From CAVYYW01 sp963772845 (GTDB lineage: Bacteria; Bacillota; Bacilli; Bacillales; Sporolactobacillaceae), in assembly GCA_963772845.1 (NCBI GenBank), contig CAVYYW010000023.1:1-64000 (forward strand): 64,000 bases of DNA. The letters are read 5' to 3'. Every line of letters begins with the position of its first letter. Position 1 is the first letter of the stretch. The translations under genes and the position numbers were made by a program. Below, piece by piece: positions 17,342 to 26,192 of this stretch. Below the pieces are notes generated by a model. That model saw only the letters and a program-made list of their open reading frames with translations, did no database searches and had not been told where the DNA came from.

Positions 17342-18358
17342 TCATAATTCTTTCTCAATTTCTTTCAAGATGTCATATGCGCCTTCCGACTTGTTTGAGC
17401 ATATAACTGCCGTAATTGAGGACTTAGGATAATAAGCAGAATGGAAACTAACGCCAGGATCGTAACCCATAATATGATATTTCATGATCTCAATATCATT
17501 TTTCTCTATCCACACGCCATAACCATAATAGCTATTTTTATCATTCGTTCGACTATATGGAGTAAGCAATTTGCAGGTGTATTCCTCGCTCAATAATTGA
17601 TAACTCATAAGTGCATCCCATAAATTCGCCATATCATTTACGGTTACAAAAGCCCCGCCATCTGGACCACCTTTAACAGGCAATGAATAACTATTCGTCT
17701 TCCAAGTCCCATCAGGTGAGTCAATATAACCAAGTGCTGTACGTTTAGGAAGTGAATCAAATTCAAAATAGCCCGAATCTACCATCCCAGCTTTTTTAAA
17801 GATATTTTTCTCAATATAATCGTCAAACTGAAGTTGGCTTGTTTGTTCGACTATTAACCCAAGCAAAATAAATCCAGCATTGTTATAGTGAAATCTTTCT
17901 CCTGCTTTGAATTTCATTCGCTGATTCTGAAACAGTGGTAAGAAATCTTCTACGGTTCTCAAAAGATACATCGGATTCTTAACCCACAATTCCTCAAAGT
18001 CATCCATAACTTCCTCATCAAAATAATCAGGTATTCCAGACGTATGAGTTAAGAGGTGATGAATGGTAATATCTTTATCAAAATTCGGGAAAGAAGTATC
18101 AAGACAATCTACTAATCTTGTTTCAAAAGAAAGCTTACCACCTTCAACAAGCTGGCAAATGGCAATCGCCGTAAACAGTTTGCAGCCCGATGCTATTCCA
18201 TATCGTGTATCTGTTCTATTTTCAATCTGTTCAGAACGATTAGCATAACCATAACTTTTCTCCACTACGGTCCTATTTTCTTCTTTAACAAGAACAGTTC
18301 CAGAGAAACTATTTTTAGCTGCAGCATCGATGTGCCGATTAATAACAGTACTTTCCAT
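17342..18358 (-). CDS. Beta-lactamase-family serine hydrolase (class C/PBP4*-like)
   Basis: The 338-residue protein has the serine beta-lactamase/DD-peptidase fold: the SxxK motif appears as SGCK in RYGIASGCKLFTAIAIC, the YxN motif as YNN in GERFHYNNAGFILLG, and a C-terminal HxG-like segment as MKYHIMGYDPGVSFH. HHLLTHTSGIPDYF is the usual family signature. No signal peptide is seen, so it is predicted to be cytoplasmic. It is an esterase or peptidase rather than a proven beta-lactamase. The start at 18358 follows GGGGGATA. Confidence 0.85.
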   Translation of the reverse strand: MESTVINRHIDAAAKNSFSGTVLVKEENRTVVEKSYGYANRSEQIENRTDTRYGIASGCKLFTAIAICQLVEGGKLSFETRLVDCLDTSFPNFDKDITIHHLLTHTSGIPDYFDEEVMDDFEELWVKNPMYLLRTVEDFLPLFQNQRMKFKAGERFHYNNAGFILLGLIVEQTSQLQFDDYIEKNIFKKAGMVDSGYFEFDSLPKRTALGYIDSPDGTWKTNSYSLPVKGGPDGGAFVTVNDMANLWDALMSYQLLSEEYTCKLLTPYSRTNDKNSYYGYGVWIEKNDIEIMKYHIMGYDPGVSFHSAYYPKSSITAVICSNKSEGAYDILKEIEKEL

Positions 18359-18396
18359 TGTATCCCCCATACTATTTGTTTTTTATTCACTTCCTT

Positions 18397-18963
18397 TTAT
18401 TTCAATAAGTCAGGGGCCTTCTCCTTCATTTTCATTATAGTTTGAGTGATAATACTTACAATCTCAGATATAGATAACATTCCATCCACAATGAGATCAG
18501 AATTTGGTTTTGTCGTTTTTAACATATCAAGATAACCCCGTCTTCCTTTAACAAGGTAATGATCCAAATCCAACAATACATCCTCGGTTGAACGATTTTT
18601 AAAATCTCTAATTATTCTCCGTGCCATTGCAATATCCAATGGCGTATCAATAAACACGGCGAAATCAATGAATTTGCTAGATTTATTATGTAAATATGCA
18701 AAAGGGAAATCCGAAATTATGTAATCTAGAGGCTCCATTAGTAGCTTTTTAATGTCTGTAATAAACGGAAACAAGTCCCATTCGTCGGGATTACCACCAT
18801 GGTCAATCCATTCAATAATGTCATCTGGACCATCAAAATCGTAGTCATCGAAAAACAGTGTTTTACTATTTTTTAACTTTCTATTTAGGTTAGCTGTTAT
18901 TGCTGTTTTCCCACCACCCGAAACTGCAGCAATCGCAATCACAATCGGAAACCTTCTTTTCAT
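18397..18963 (-). CDS. P-loop kinase-like ATPase (uridine-kinase-like)
   Basis: The 188-residue protein begins MKRRFPIVIAIAAVSGGGKT, a P-loop with SGGGKT, after GGAGG at 5-base spacing; an upstream ATG is poorer. FFDDYDFDG resembles the substrate or lid aspartates of nucleoside kinases. DYIISDFPFAYLH and the R-rich lid region MARRIIRDF fit the nucleoside/shikimate-kinase-like fold. It is probably a small-molecule phosphotransferase with unknown substrate. Confidence 0.7.
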   Translation of the reverse strand: MKRRFPIVIAIAAVSGGGKTAITANLNRKLKNSKTLFFDDYDFDGPDDIIEWIDHGGNPDEWDLFPFITDIKKLLMEPLDYIISDFPFAYLHNKSSKFIDFAVFIDTPLDIAMARRIIRDFKNRSTEDVLLDLDHYLVKGRRGYLDMLKTTKPNSDLIVDGMLSISEIVSIITQTIMKMKEKAPDLLK

Positions 18964-19046
18964 AAACGCCTCCAACTTTTCAAAAGTCTTCTTTCACTCC
19001 CGATAGATCAATTAAAGCAGTTGGTCTACGTGCAAACTTCCTCAGT

Positions 19047-19508
19047 TCAAATAGGGAAATATTCCATAGGCTGCTTACAGAGAACGTAATTATTTTTCTC
19101 ATAATAATTAATAGATTCATCACTTGGCCATACAATCACAAATTCATAATTGTTTTCTTTAATCCATTTATTTATTGTATTAAGTAATTTACTTCCGATA
19201 CCCTTGTTTCGAAATTCTGGAACTGTATAGACGTTGGTCATATAAGCAAATGGATATGTTTTTCTCCCTGGCCGTGGTACCTTTTGTATTAATTCTATGT
19301 ATATATGTGATAAAATTTTCCCATTTTCCTCAGCTACCCAAACAAACCATTTCCCGCTATTAAGGGCATCCTCTAAAAAAACTTGGCACTCTTTTTCAAA
19401 GTCAGCGACTGATGCGCTCTGTTTACTTTCATCATATTCAATCGTAAAATCCCATCTCATTTTTATTAATTGCGGAATGTCTTTTTCTTCAGCAAGTCTT
19501 ATATTCAC
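19047..19508 (-). CDS. GNAT family N-acetyltransferase
   Basis: A 153-residue protein with a canonical GNAT core: MNIRLAEEKDIPQLIKMRWDF, WFVWVAEENGKILSHIYIEL, motif A YAYMTNVYTVPEFRNKGIGSKLLN type (acetyl-CoA loop RNKGIG), and a terminal VWPSDESINYYEKNNYV. The start is GTG, with GGGGA about 12 bases before and AAGG abutting it, so the exact start is less certain. The substrate is unknown. Confidence 0.85.
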   Translation of the reverse strand: MNIRLAEEKDIPQLIKMRWDFTIEYDESKQSASVADFEKECQVFLEDALNSGKWFVWVAEENGKILSHIYIELIQKVPRPGRKTYPFAYMTNVYTVPEFRNKGIGSKLLNTINKWIKENNYEFVIVWPSDESINYYEKNNYVLCKQPMEYFPI

Positions 19509-19653
19509 CCTTAGTTCATCCCCTTAAATATTTCTCTTCTTCCATTAAACGGATCTTAGCTTGATAAATAAAGACGATCATTTTATGGACCGCCTCGTTA
19601 AACCCTTGCACCAGTAAGAAAAAAAACATCTCCTTCATAATGAAGAAAGGAAT

Positions 19654-19743
19654 TTATTTTTTCTTTTTCGACTTTACAAATATGCCTATCGCAATTGCTA
19701 AAGCAATGCCGACGCCGATCCAAGAACCTAATTCCAATACCAT
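19654..19743 (-). CDS. 29-residue single-pass membrane microprotein
   Basis: The frame MVLELGSWIGVGIALAIAIG plus IFVKSKKKK starts at ATG 19743 behind GGTGGTG. One hydrophobic helix is followed by a strongly basic tail, which would place the C-terminus in the cytoplasm. No family recognised. It is short enough to be chance, but the RBS, helix and positive-inside tail fit a real membrane peptide. Confidence 0.45.
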   Translation of the reverse strand: MVLELGSWIGVGIALAIAIGIFVKSKKKK

Positions 19744-19902
19744 CACCACCATTAAAAAGTCATATTTAATATACTTACGATTAAAGAATGATAAAGTTTC
19801 ACTCACCTAACTCATCTTTATCTCAGACTACTAAGCAATTACTTATTGCTTAATGAAGCCTGCTCCTATTTCCGATAAGCTCCAAGTTAATTGAACAACA
19901 CA

Positions 19903-20736
19903 TCAACCCTCATCAAGCGGCAAAATGTAAACTAAATAATTTAAATAATTCTCTAATCCTATATTATTAGCGATTTTATTAGAAGGCTTATTTGCCTCCT
20001 CACAATCTCAGTATGGAATCATACCTTTACTCACACAATCTTTCACCACACTGCGGGCTGCATTCTGGCCTAATTTAATTCCCTTATGTTCCTCTATTGT
20101 TTCTATATCTATACCGTGAGCATTTTCAGCTACAAATCCTGAAAAACATAAACTCACAATCTTATTTTGGTAGACAATACAGTATCCAATTCCCTTTTGA
20201 AAGAACTTCTCGGGAGAAGACCAGAATCCCAAAATTTTCGAGTTTAAAAACCCTATGTTTTCAATAAAATTGTTTTTATTCTCATATAGTTCTTCATCGA
20301 TTTTAAATACGTCATAACCTTGTTTAATTGATAGCTCAATATCATCTTTATAATGACCTCTTAACTTATAAACATTTTGATGTGATAGTTGTATGTGACG
20401 ATGTTCAAAAATCCTCTCTATCGTCTTATCCCATCTTGAATGATTACCAATTGCTATAAAATTTTTTAGTCCGAGCTTGTTTGCTTCAGGAAAGATTACC
20501 TTTTCAATAAAATCATTTATATTGTTATTAAACCGCTCATTTCCTTCATCCCCTATAAAGAAAAACCCATCATTATTCCCCAACCATATAAGTCCTGTTT
20601 TAGGAGAATCGATATGATCTACAAAAATCCGACCAGGATTATTCCCTTCTATTACAGCTTTAACTTCTAAATGTCCTACAGCATTTATTAATTTTTCGCA
20701 TTTATAGAATTCAGTTTTATCAAGTTCAAAAATCAT
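19903..20736 (-). pseudogene. GNAT_acetyltran-family protein with internal TGA
   Basis: The start ATG 20736 (MIFELDKTEFYKCEKL) follows a very strong AAAGGAGGT. The protein resembles the Firmicute 'GNAT acetyltransferase' family, with GIGYCIVYQNKIVSLCFSG and a late acetyl-CoA region HKGIKLGQNAARSVV. Translation stops at a TGA (20008-20010) right after KGMIPY. The same frame continues DCEEANKPSNKIANNIGLEN to 19903. The family has Trp at this point (IPYWDC pattern), so TGG to TGA is the simplest explanation. The product would lose its last about 34 residues. Confidence 0.75.
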
Positions 20737-20936
20737 TCGTAACCTCCTTTGATACGAAAATTCTCTAATTGAATTACCTACACGTATCCCTTTTTCTAAT
20801 AGGGTCATTACTCAATACTATTTATAGTTTATAATCAACCGTATATCTTTCTCTCTAATAAACAGTAGGTCCCCTTTAGTTCTTGTGCAGGCTACATAAA
20901 ATTTACTATTTGTTATCGAAAATAAATCTTCTTTAT

Positions 20937-21906
20937 TTAATTTCTTTTAGAGACAAGTTTATTTATTGATTCAATTATGACATCAGGTCTATCAACGTAG
21001 ATAGAATGACTTGATTCCTTCGCAAATACCAATACACTATTTTTGCTGAGGTTAGCTTGGTCCACTATAAGTTTTCTCCATTTATCCTCCAATGACCTTA
21101 ACTCCCACTCGGGTAGCCCATCTTTTATCCCAAGACCAATGCAGTACTCCTTATCTCTCCCAATAACAATTAACGGTATATCAGGAAATAGACCCAATTC
21201 CTTTATTATTTCAGCATCCTTCTTCCAATTGCTTATTTCAGAGTTCATCGCTTTAAACATAAAAGGGTTTACCTGAAAATCAATTAATCGTTTTTGTATA
21301 TCAAGAGGTAAATATTTTTGCTTTTTTCAAGAGTTGGAGTTAAGTATTTTTCTTAATTCTTCTTTCTCCATTAAAGAGTAAGAATGGCATTTCTCCATCC
21401 ATATTTCATCACTCTCACCATCATCTAATACAGGCAAATTTAACTCATCTAATTCTTTTAAATCAATTGAACTTGAATCTACCAACACTACCCCTGCCAC
21501 CCTTTCAGGATGTTCAATTGCAAAATGCTGAACACATAACCCACCATATGAGTGGCCCACCAAGATTACAGGTTCACAAATTTCGAGTTGACGCATTAAA
21601 TCAGCTAATTCATGAACAACGGCTTGTGTATTACGTGTTTCATTGCCAATTTCACTTTCACAAAAGGCCAGGTCTATGAAACATTACGAGTCTATTTGCT
21701 TCACTTAATGACTCTGTAACTTCAAACGATTCATCAAATGAACACCCCATACCAGTAAGAATGATTATTGGCGTCCCTCTACCTTTTTGTAGAACCTCTA
21801 TCTTATTCTCATTTATAATTAAAAACTGCCTAATATTACTCACCTCTTTTTCTGTTGTTAAATTAACTTTCGATTGAATCGGAACTATTTTTAAAGAAAT
21901 TCTCAT
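20937..21906 (-). pseudogene. Alpha/beta hydrolase, one frameshift and one in-frame stop
   Basis: Three segments make one alpha/beta hydrolase. The N-terminal part (from about ATG 21906) reads FLIINENKIEVLQKGRGTPI and MGCSFDESFEV. The middle part reads PVILVGHSYGGLCVQHFAIE with the nucleophile elbow GHSYGG and the acid in VVLVDSSS. The C-terminal part carries the histidine in SSHSIYVDRPDVI. The first junction needs removal of one A from plus-strand 21662-21665, giving HRPGLCESE. The second is an in-frame TGA at 21327 between NSNS and KKQKYLPLDIQ. All three catalytic residues survive, but not on one polypeptide. Confidence 0.75.
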
Positions 21907-21934
21907 TTCAGCGAATATGGATTGCCACCTTACA

Positions 21935-22690
21935 TTATGGGAGGGTAAGAGATGGAAACCCAGCCCTACTCCAAAGCCATAATGGGGTATGTATATCAAT
22001 AGGTGCTAAGTCTGTTTCTATCAATGCTTCTTCCCAAGCTGCAGCAACCACCCGTCTATCTTCAGTTGTTCCGTTTAAAACCTCTGGAGGACATAACCCT
22101 AGTTTTACAGAAGCTTTTATTATATGTGTATCAGGTGCAATTGTTATCAAGTCACGTGATTCCCAACAAACCCCTGCATAAGTCTCTAATACATATAACC
22201 AATAATTGAAAATTTTCGGTCCAGAAAGATATGGGAACGCCGGCTTCCTCTCTATCTGCATAATCTCCTTTAATGCCGATATATCAAACTGAACAAATTG
22301 AATTAGCCCCATTACATCACCTTTAAGAGAGGATTGGACGAACCCTTCAGATACACGTTTCCAAATTTCCGGATGGCGATTCGGTTGTAATGCAACACGA
22401 TTGTGAATTAAGACTTTTTTTAAATCGTCCAAATTCCTTTCTGCTACTGCCTTAGTGTTAAATACCCATCGAGAACTTTTATCTAAATAAGTTTGTGCAA
22501 TGGCCTCCCATAGTTTGTAAGAATTTCTTTGGTAGTTTAACGACATCCCTAATGTTAAGACATCCAATAATTCATCTTCTGGAACAACCCCAATGAGTGC
22601 GTCTTCAGGCATTATTTCCCCACCAATAAGCCCATGATGGTGCATTTTTATTAATAGCCCTACGCTTTTTATAACGTTATCAGTCCCCAT
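21935..22690 (-). CDS. Unrecognised protein with HhH-GPD-like motifs
   Basis: The 251-residue protein starts MGTDNVIKSVGLLIKMHHHG at ATG 22690 behind GGGAGGG; an upstream ATG lacks an RBS. It is mostly helical. Near the C-terminus it has APDTHIIKASVKLGL and LAPIDIHTPLWLWSRAGF, which resemble the helix-hairpin-helix and catalytic-Asp segments of DNA glycosylases of the HhH-GPD type. This is similarity by eye only. It ends 29 bases before the hydrolase pseudogene on the same strand, whose AAGGTGG SD lies right after its stop, so the two were probably co-transcribed. Confidence 0.5.
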   Translation of the reverse strand: MGTDNVIKSVGLLIKMHHHGLIGGEIMPEDALIGVVPEDELLDVLTLGMSLNYQRNSYKLWEAIAQTYLDKSSRWVFNTKAVAERNLDDLKKVLIHNRVALQPNRHPEIWKRVSEGFVQSSLKGDVMGLIQFVQFDISALKEIMQIERKPAFPYLSGPKIFNYWLYVLETYAGVCWESRDLITIAPDTHIIKASVKLGLCPPEVLNGTTEDRRVVAAAWEEALIETDLAPIDIHTPLWLWSRAGFPSLTLP

Positions 22691-22886
22691 AATACCCTCC
22701 CAAAGTCCCTTATTTGTTTTTAAATCACAACTATATTTTACCATATTGAGTTCATTAAACCTTTCTACTTAATTATTGATCGTTGACCCAATTCAACTCC
22801 ATTAAGGATCTCCCAGATGGTATTCTCAATAGTCCTATTTAGGAGTATGATGGTATTCATATCAAAAAATTGGAGGTGTGATTCAA

Positions 22887-23414
22887 ATGTTTAAAGCGTT
22901 CAATTTTGATTTAATTTATCGTGAAAAAGATGATTTAATTCCTCTAGTGGTTATGATGTGCGGCGTGGCTGGGTCTGGGAAAACGACATTCTCTAAACAA
23001 ATAGAAAAAGAAGGATTCGTACGGCTTTCAATTGATGAAGAAATATGGGTCACTAATGGTCGTTATGGGGTGGATTTTCCAATCGAAAAAATTGAGGAAT
23101 ACAAGAAAGCTGCGGAAAGAAAATTGTGCAACCAATTAATACAGTTCATTCAAGATAAGCAACAGGTGGTCATTGACTACAGTTTTTGGGATCGTGCAAG
23201 AAGAGACCGGTATAAGCAACTCATTGAAACGTCCGGCGGTAAGTGGAAGCTTATTTATATAAAGGTTCACCCTGATGATTTGCGTGAACGGCTTAAAATA
23301 CGAAACAAACGATTTGATGCTAATTCATTCCCTATTACAGAAGAAATTTTAACCGCCTACCTCACTGGTTTTGAAACACCAAAAGGTGAAGGAGAACTTG
23401 TCATTGAAAATTAG
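22887..23414 (+). CDS. P-loop kinase-like protein (AAA_33/zeta-like)
   Basis: A 175-residue protein with Walker A VVMMCGVAGSGKTTFSKQI (about residues 23-41), a substrate-side acidic motif LSIDEEIW, VVIDYSFWDRARRDRYK as the central strand with an Arg-rich lid, and IYIKVHPDDLRERLKIRNKR. This is the AAA_33 pattern shared by zeta toxins, polynucleotide kinases and antibiotic phosphotransferases. No antitoxin partner is visible. ATG 22887 lies 9 bases from GGAGGT; a GTG at 22878 abuts the SD. Confidence 0.75.
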   Translation: MFKAFNFDLIYREKDDLIPLVVMMCGVAGSGKTTFSKQIEKEGFVRLSIDEEIWVTNGRYGVDFPIEKIEEYKKAAERKLCNQLIQFIQDKQQVVIDYSFWDRARRDRYKQLIETSGGKWKLIYIKVHPDDLRERLKIRNKRFDANSFPITEEILTAYLTGFETPKGEGELVIEN

Positions 23415-23528
23415 GGCCATTAAATAAAAATATTTAGCCTTAATTTAACATATTAAAATACTTATCAGTCAAGAGTCTTTTACTTTTTATGGTCTTATCC
23501 ATTCAAAAACCCATGGGAGGAAATCCAA

Positions 23529-23987
23529 ATGAAAAAACACATTTTGTTAACATTAATTGGAATGTTCCTTTTATTATCGGCTTGTTCTCAAAAATCAACA
23601 TTGAAAATTATCAATACAAAAGCACAGATAATTACGCATCATGATCAAACAGATACCAGTCATACTCTTCAATACACGTTTAACGTTAAGAACACATCAT
23701 GGAACAAAAAAATGACCTGGTCATTGATTAAATTTAAAGTTGATCCAAATAAAAAGCTCGTATCACTTTCAAATAAAGTTATAGGAGAAAATATTTTTAA
23801 AGACCCATCACAATGGGGTCATGAAATTAAATGTAAGGATAACTACCATTGCATTTTTACTTTAAATCGATCTTTACCAGAAACCGATAAAAATCAGGAT
23901 TTGTCTTTGTTAGATAAAAATACCCTCCTAAACGCAGACTTAGTGGTAACTGAAGACAACAAGAAAACCCGTATTCCACTCAAATAA
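23529..23987 (+). CDS. Small lipoprotein of unknown function
   Basis: A 152-residue protein with a clear lipoprotein signal, MKKHILLTLIGMFLLLSACS, lipobox LSAC with Cys at residue 19. It should be anchored on the outer face of the membrane. The mature part is beta-rich (LQYTFNVKNTSWNKKMTWSLI) with one further Cys pair near KCKDNYHC. No family recognised. GGGAGG precedes the ATG. Monocistronic, with an overlapping terminator. Confidence 0.75.
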   Translation: MKKHILLTLIGMFLLLSACSQKSTLKIINTKAQIITHHDQTDTSHTLQYTFNVKNTSWNKKMTWSLIKFKVDPNKKLVSLSNKVIGENIFKDPSQWGHEIKCKDNYHCIFTLNRSLPETDKNQDLSLLDKNTLLNADLVVTEDNKKTRIPLK

Positions 23988-24018
23988 CAGACAGTGGAAG
24001 AGGAGCTGCCTGTTTTCA
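23986..24018 (+). terminator. Terminator of the small lipoprotein gene
   Basis: AACAGACAG pairs with CTGCCTGTT (one mismatch) around a purine-rich loop, followed by TTTT. It overlaps the stop codon. Confidence 0.6.
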
Positions 24019-24206
24019 TTGTTCTAAACGGTATTTTTTATTTTAATTTACTTAATCAATGTAAATATAACACCGAAAATCCCTAGTATTATTATAAAGA
24101 TTCCAATAAAGAAACCATTATTAATAAATGAACTGTACGAATAATAGACAGTTTATAAAAGGACTAAGCAGCTAAGATGTGACGGAATTGTTTGGGGTCA
24201 TTCTAT

Positions 24207-25052
24207 TTAATCCCATTGGTACCTCGAGGAATTGTAGTCATCCACGTAATCTTCTACTTTCATTTGTAATTCATTTAGTGTTTGACAGCTGCTGGCATCC
24301 AGTACGTCTTTCATATGCCCAAAAAATGATTCCATAGGGGCATTATCCCAACAGTTTCCTTTACGGGACATCGATTGCCTAATCCCAAGTTTTTTGACCC
24401 TCTTTTGAAATTCAGGATGTGTATAGTGAACGCTCTGATCCGAGTGAAGGATGGCTTCAGGGTGAATGTTACCGTCGAAAGAGTCTATGAGCTTTTCAAG
24501 CGTACGATAAACAATGCTCATCTCTAATGATGTTGATAAGTAGCTGGCCAAGATTTCACGTGTGGTTCCATCTTTGACACAAGACAAATAGACCGGTGTT
24601 CCACTTTCGAGATAGAGATAGGTAATATCCGTTAGTAAGACCATTCCTGGATCCGTTTGGACAAACTGACGATTCAATAAGTTCGGACACGTATGATGTT
24701 CCTGTGTCGCTTTAGCCATCTTTTTGTAAGGGTTCGAACGTCTAATCTTTGTTTGAAGGTTGAACTTTTTCATAAGCCGATAAATCTTCTTGAGGTTCAT
24801 CACGACACCGTATCCATTCTCAAGAATCATTTTGACAGCCCGGCCACCTGCTTTTCCGTGTTTGGCGCTATGGATATCCTTAATGAGTAAGAAGTCGGCT
24901 TCATCATTTCGTTCTCTTTCCATGCGCTGTGTCTCTGCTTTCAGCCATGCATAATAGCTATTCCGATTCACTTCTGCCAACTTACATAGATAGCTGATCA
25001 TGCCTTTCATTTGATGGTTGCGCACCGTTGCCTCAATGAGTTCAAACTTCAC
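24207..25052 (-). CDS. IS3-family transposase OrfB (DDE integrase core)
   Basis: The frame carries the HTH_21 segment (LCKLAEVNRNSYYAWLK, GGRAVKMILENGYGVVMNLKKIYRLMKK) and the rve catalytic core with D in VLLTDITYLYLESG, D in ILHSDQSVHYTHPEF and E in MSRKGNCWDNAPMESFFGHM. It ends at YQWD. In the next frame the usual C-terminus continues (LNRMTPN), so the last residues are lost to a 1-base deletion. It needs OrfA, by programmed frameshift, for activity, and that gene is broken. Confidence 0.85.
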   Translation of the reverse strand: MKFELIEATVRNHQMKGMISYLCKLAEVNRNSYYAWLKAETQRMERERNDEADFLLIKDIHSAKHGKAGGRAVKMILENGYGVVMNLKKIYRLMKKFNLQTKIRRSNPYKKMAKATQEHHTCPNLLNRQFVQTDPGMVLLTDITYLYLESGTPVYLSCVKDGTTREILASYLSTSLEMSIVYRTLEKLIDSFDGNIHPEAILHSDQSVHYTHPEFQKRVKKLGIRQSMSRKGNCWDNAPMESFFGHMKDVLDASSCQTLNELQMKVEDYVDDYNSSRYQWD

Positions 25053-25063
25053 AGATGTGGTGA

Positions 25064-25485
25064 CTATTTCTTCTTCGCCTGCCTCTCTAGTTCTTCGAGC
25101 TTTTTTAAGAAGTCATTCTCTGCTTCCAAGAATTTAATCCGTGCTTCTGCATTCTTAAGTTTTTGTTCAGGTGTCTGTTTCTTCGAAGAGGGACGACCCG
25201 GTGTCCCTTTTCCACGGCGTTCTTCAAAGAATCCTTCTTCACCTAATTCTTGATACGTCTTCTCCAACGCTTTAAACATTGATTTGGCTTACGATGACCA
25301 ATGAGATCGACGTCAAATCCAGCCGCTTTAAAGATAGCCATCGGACCTTTTCCTTCTATGTTTTCCTTCACAGCCTTTACCTTGAACGCTGGTTGATAGG
25401 TGATTGACCGATCCGATACATCCTTAACATTTCGATTGTTTTCGAGTTGTTTACGTTGAAATTCATTAAAAAATCGTTTACTCAT
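25064..25485 (-). pseudogene. IS3-family transposase OrfA, frameshifted
   Basis: The N-terminal 80 codons (MSKRFFNEFQRKQLENNRNV ... KPNQCLKRWR) and the C-terminal part (KTYQELGEEGFFEERRGKGT ... leucine-rich coiled coil) lie in different frames. One added A near 25275 rejoins RWRKTYQELGEEGF. This is an HTH_28-type DNA-binding protein with a C-terminal leucine-zipper-like segment. Confidence 0.8.
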
Positions 25486-25682
25486 TTTTGATTCCCCGTT
25501 CTCTCCATTTGTTTTGATTATAACGGGTTTTCTGGTTAAGTTAACACAAAAATTCCCAATAGTGACTTTTTATAAATGATAGGGATACTATAAAGCTTTA
25601 AAAAGCTCTTTTTTCTTCATATGAATTTTCCTCCCTTAATAATGATATTACCTTCCTCACATAAGAAATTTAGCGCCACTTC

Positions 25683-25946
25683 CTAAATAAATTTGGCAAC
25701 AATGAAGCTAACGATTACTAAGAAAATAACGGATGAAAAAATTATGGTATTAGACTTTTGTTTAGGTATTATTTTGTCAGTTAATTTGAAGTGTATTTCA
25801 ATGCTATCGATGATCCAATCTGATAAATAAAAAAAGGCAATCATTAACACCACCCAAAATGGGACGTGAAAACGAGTGAATATCTGTGATAAAGCAAACA
25901 AAAAAATATAAATCATTAAAATTTTTATTAGTTTAGCGATGGTCAA
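25683..25946 (-). CDS. Small membrane protein of unknown function
   Basis: An 87-residue protein with about three hydrophobic helices (residues 5-22, 28-45 and 67-87) and a basic cytoplasmic loop TDKIIPKQKSN. The start is TTG 25946, 7 bases after GGGAGG. No family recognised. It stands alone downstream of the IS. Confidence 0.6.
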   Translation of the reverse strand: MTIAKLIKILMIYIFLFALSQIFTRFHVPFWVVLMIAFFYLSDWIIDSIEIHFKLTDKIIPKQKSNTIIFSSVIFLVIVSFIVAKFI

Positions 25947-26192
25947 CTGCTAGCCTCCCTTTACGCATAGAATAAACTATTTTATGAAATAAATAAATTC
26001 AATATTCTGATCTAAAAAACCTTTCCTAATATATAAGCGACTGTTCAGATTTCTATTTTATTCACTATATTTAACATAAAAATAAATATTTTAAATTTAT
26101 TTAAACAAAAATATAAATAAAATTAACTTGTTTATTTTATTTATTAATTTTTTGATGTATAATCAAATTAATATATAGGGAAGGAGTAGGTT

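Larger units (their letters stand above)
24147..25581 (-). mobile_element. IS3-family insertion sequence, degenerate
   Basis: About 1.43 kb, with an orfA (split) and orfB typical of IS3 elements. Both ends carry the sequence TTTATAAAA in inverted orientation (24152-24160 and 25568-25576), followed inward by related GGACTA/GTCACTA segments. The exact ends and target duplication cannot be set because the termini have decayed. Frameshifts in orfA and at the 3' end of orfB make it very probably inactive. Confidence 0.75.
24048..25620 (-). pseudogene. Small membrane-protein ORF interrupted by the IS3 element
   Basis: On the upstream side of the IS, ATG 25620 behind GGGAGG begins MKKKELFKAL. On the downstream side an open frame without a start reads YSYSSFINNGFFIGIFIII and ends at 24048. 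Joining them over a 3-base ATA-type target site keeps the frame and gives a protein of about 40 residues with one membrane helix. The reconstruction is inference. Confidence 0.4.

Noticed and set aside
20008..20010. TGA read as tryptophan (alternative genetic code)
   Set aside because: TGA is the normal stop of gatA, of the DUF2089 gene and of the kdp microprotein, so nonsense mutation is the better reading.
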